Below are positions 63,106 to 64,000 of a stretch of DNA of 64,000 nt, one piece after another. The notes beneath the pieces were generated by a model. The model had not been told where the DNA came from and did no database searches. It was given only the letters and a program-made list of their open reading frames with translations. The position numbers and the translations under genes are program-made. Every line of letters begins with the position of its first letter. The stretch's first letter is position 1. This DNA comes from Lanius collurio (lineage: Eukaryota; Chordata; Aves; Passeriformes; Laniidae), in assembly GCA_020086605.1 (NCBI GenBank), contig JACBWW010000004.1, positions 38,727,230 through 38,791,229 of the forward strand, given 5' to 3'.

Positions 63106-64000
63106 CTAGAGTGGCATTGCAATTCCCACCTGAAAAAGGCATCTGTGACATCTTTTCTCCTGCCTTGCCTCTTCTTAAAGGGGAAAAGAAATGAACAAGA
63201 GCACAGGAACACAAGAACTGGGCAGACATGTGACCCTGATGCCTCTGGCTATCTCACTGCACCAGGCTTGCCACTTTGCCCCATGTTGTGGCTCCTGACC
63301 AGGATGGCTGTGGCCCTCATTATGTTTCAGAGTACTCAGAGGTTTAATGAATATGGTGGCTTGCTGCTCTTCATCCCTTCCCTGCTATTTAGGGTCACAC
63401 TTCATTAACTGAGAAATGCTTTTCCTTGGGGGATCATACTTCTTCCTCATTTCACCTCAGCTCTCAACTCATTTCCACTCTACTTCATGCCTGGCCCTGG
63501 GAAAACACAAAGTGGTTATAGTCTGGATCAGCAGCTAGGACAGGAAATTGGCATAAGAGATGAGATGCCATCAAGATTGGCAACTAATGACTGCAACTTC
63601 AGGTATGGAAGAAGTCCCACTGCAGCAGAGGGAGCTGGTGTCTGTCAGAGCAGCACCCGAGAGTGTCAGTACAGCCACTCTCTCCTGGCCCTGCCAGTTT
63701 TACTTGCCTCCTCTCCCAGTGCTTTCAGCACTTCTGCATGGCTGTACCTCCCTCAGCAGGAACAGCAGCATCCATCACTTCGCTTCCCTGCTTTCAGCCA
63801 AGCAGACAGCTGATTCTCCTTGCTGGGAAGGGCCTCACTACTTTTCCTGCCTCCCACTACAGATGTATCAGGGTGCACCAGTAGACCTCAGTTGTTTCTT
63901 CAGCCATGGAGGGGTCCAAAGGACTGTGGGTTTTTTATTGGAGAGGGCAAGTCCTCAGCTACACTTTCTACATTGCCCCTTTCTCAGGGTCTTTCCAGAA
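63106..64000. other. Window end, nothing recognised
   Basis: Moderately GC-rich DNA to the end of the window. Open frames of up to 108 codons on the plus strand (63487-63813) lack recognisable domains. If the LTR to the left were part of a provirus, its interior would be expected here, but no retroviral motif is visible. Confidence 0.5.

Noticed and set aside
1..64000. Search by eye for tRNA, rRNA, snRNA, CRISPR or tandem satellite
   Set aside because: None recognised. Visual scanning cannot exclude a diverged tRNA or snRNA pseudogene; tRNAscan-SE and Infernal would settle it.

Overview
This is vertebrate nuclear DNA, almost certainly from a bird and probably a passerine. It contains several CR1 LINE fragments, some with the typical avian CR1 tail (TGATTCTATG-type repeats or the inverse). 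It also has two copies of an ERVL-like LTR with the TGTTGTGCTGG start that I associate with songbird genomes, a single short CpG island, few simple repeats, and coding sequence in short spliced exons. No bacterial or phage architecture, operon or CRISPR array is present, so nearly all open reading frames here are chance.

The one gene I can name with confidence is LDLRAD3, on the minus strand. Only its second exon (1269-1415, first LDL-receptor class A repeat) is visible. Positions 1-1268 are the start of intron 2. Positions 1416 to about 35.5 kb are best read as a roughly 34-kb intron 1. A CpG island at about 35.1-35.55 kb runs into a 308-base assembly gap (35549-35856) and is the likely LDLRAD3 promoter. 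The signal-peptide exon is not visible and is most simply placed in the gap.

The intron carries three sizeable CR1 copies (8.8, 22.9 and 24.1 kb), a 3' CR1 scrap (19.9 kb), a possible antisense LTR (about 11.8-12.15 kb), a degenerate exon-like or pseudogene block (18684-19007), an A-rich tract, a MIR-like remnant and a perfect 20-bp-stem hairpin (3831-3877).

Beyond the gap (36-64 kb) the DNA lies upstream of LDLRAD3 and looks largely intergenic. It holds two more antisense CR1 copies, a MIR-like SINE, an ERVL-like solo LTR (40951-41503), and an inverted copy of that LTR (43696-44902) split by a younger 648-bp solo LTR with a 6-bp target duplication. A further probable LTR lies near 62.5-63.1 kb. 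A phase-compatible pair of minus-strand exon-like ORFs (43304-43540 and 40168-40459) could be an unrecognised gene but is unproven. I found no clear new biological system. The most useful leads are the nested and inverted LTR structure, the hairpin, the hidden first exon and the exon-like candidates.
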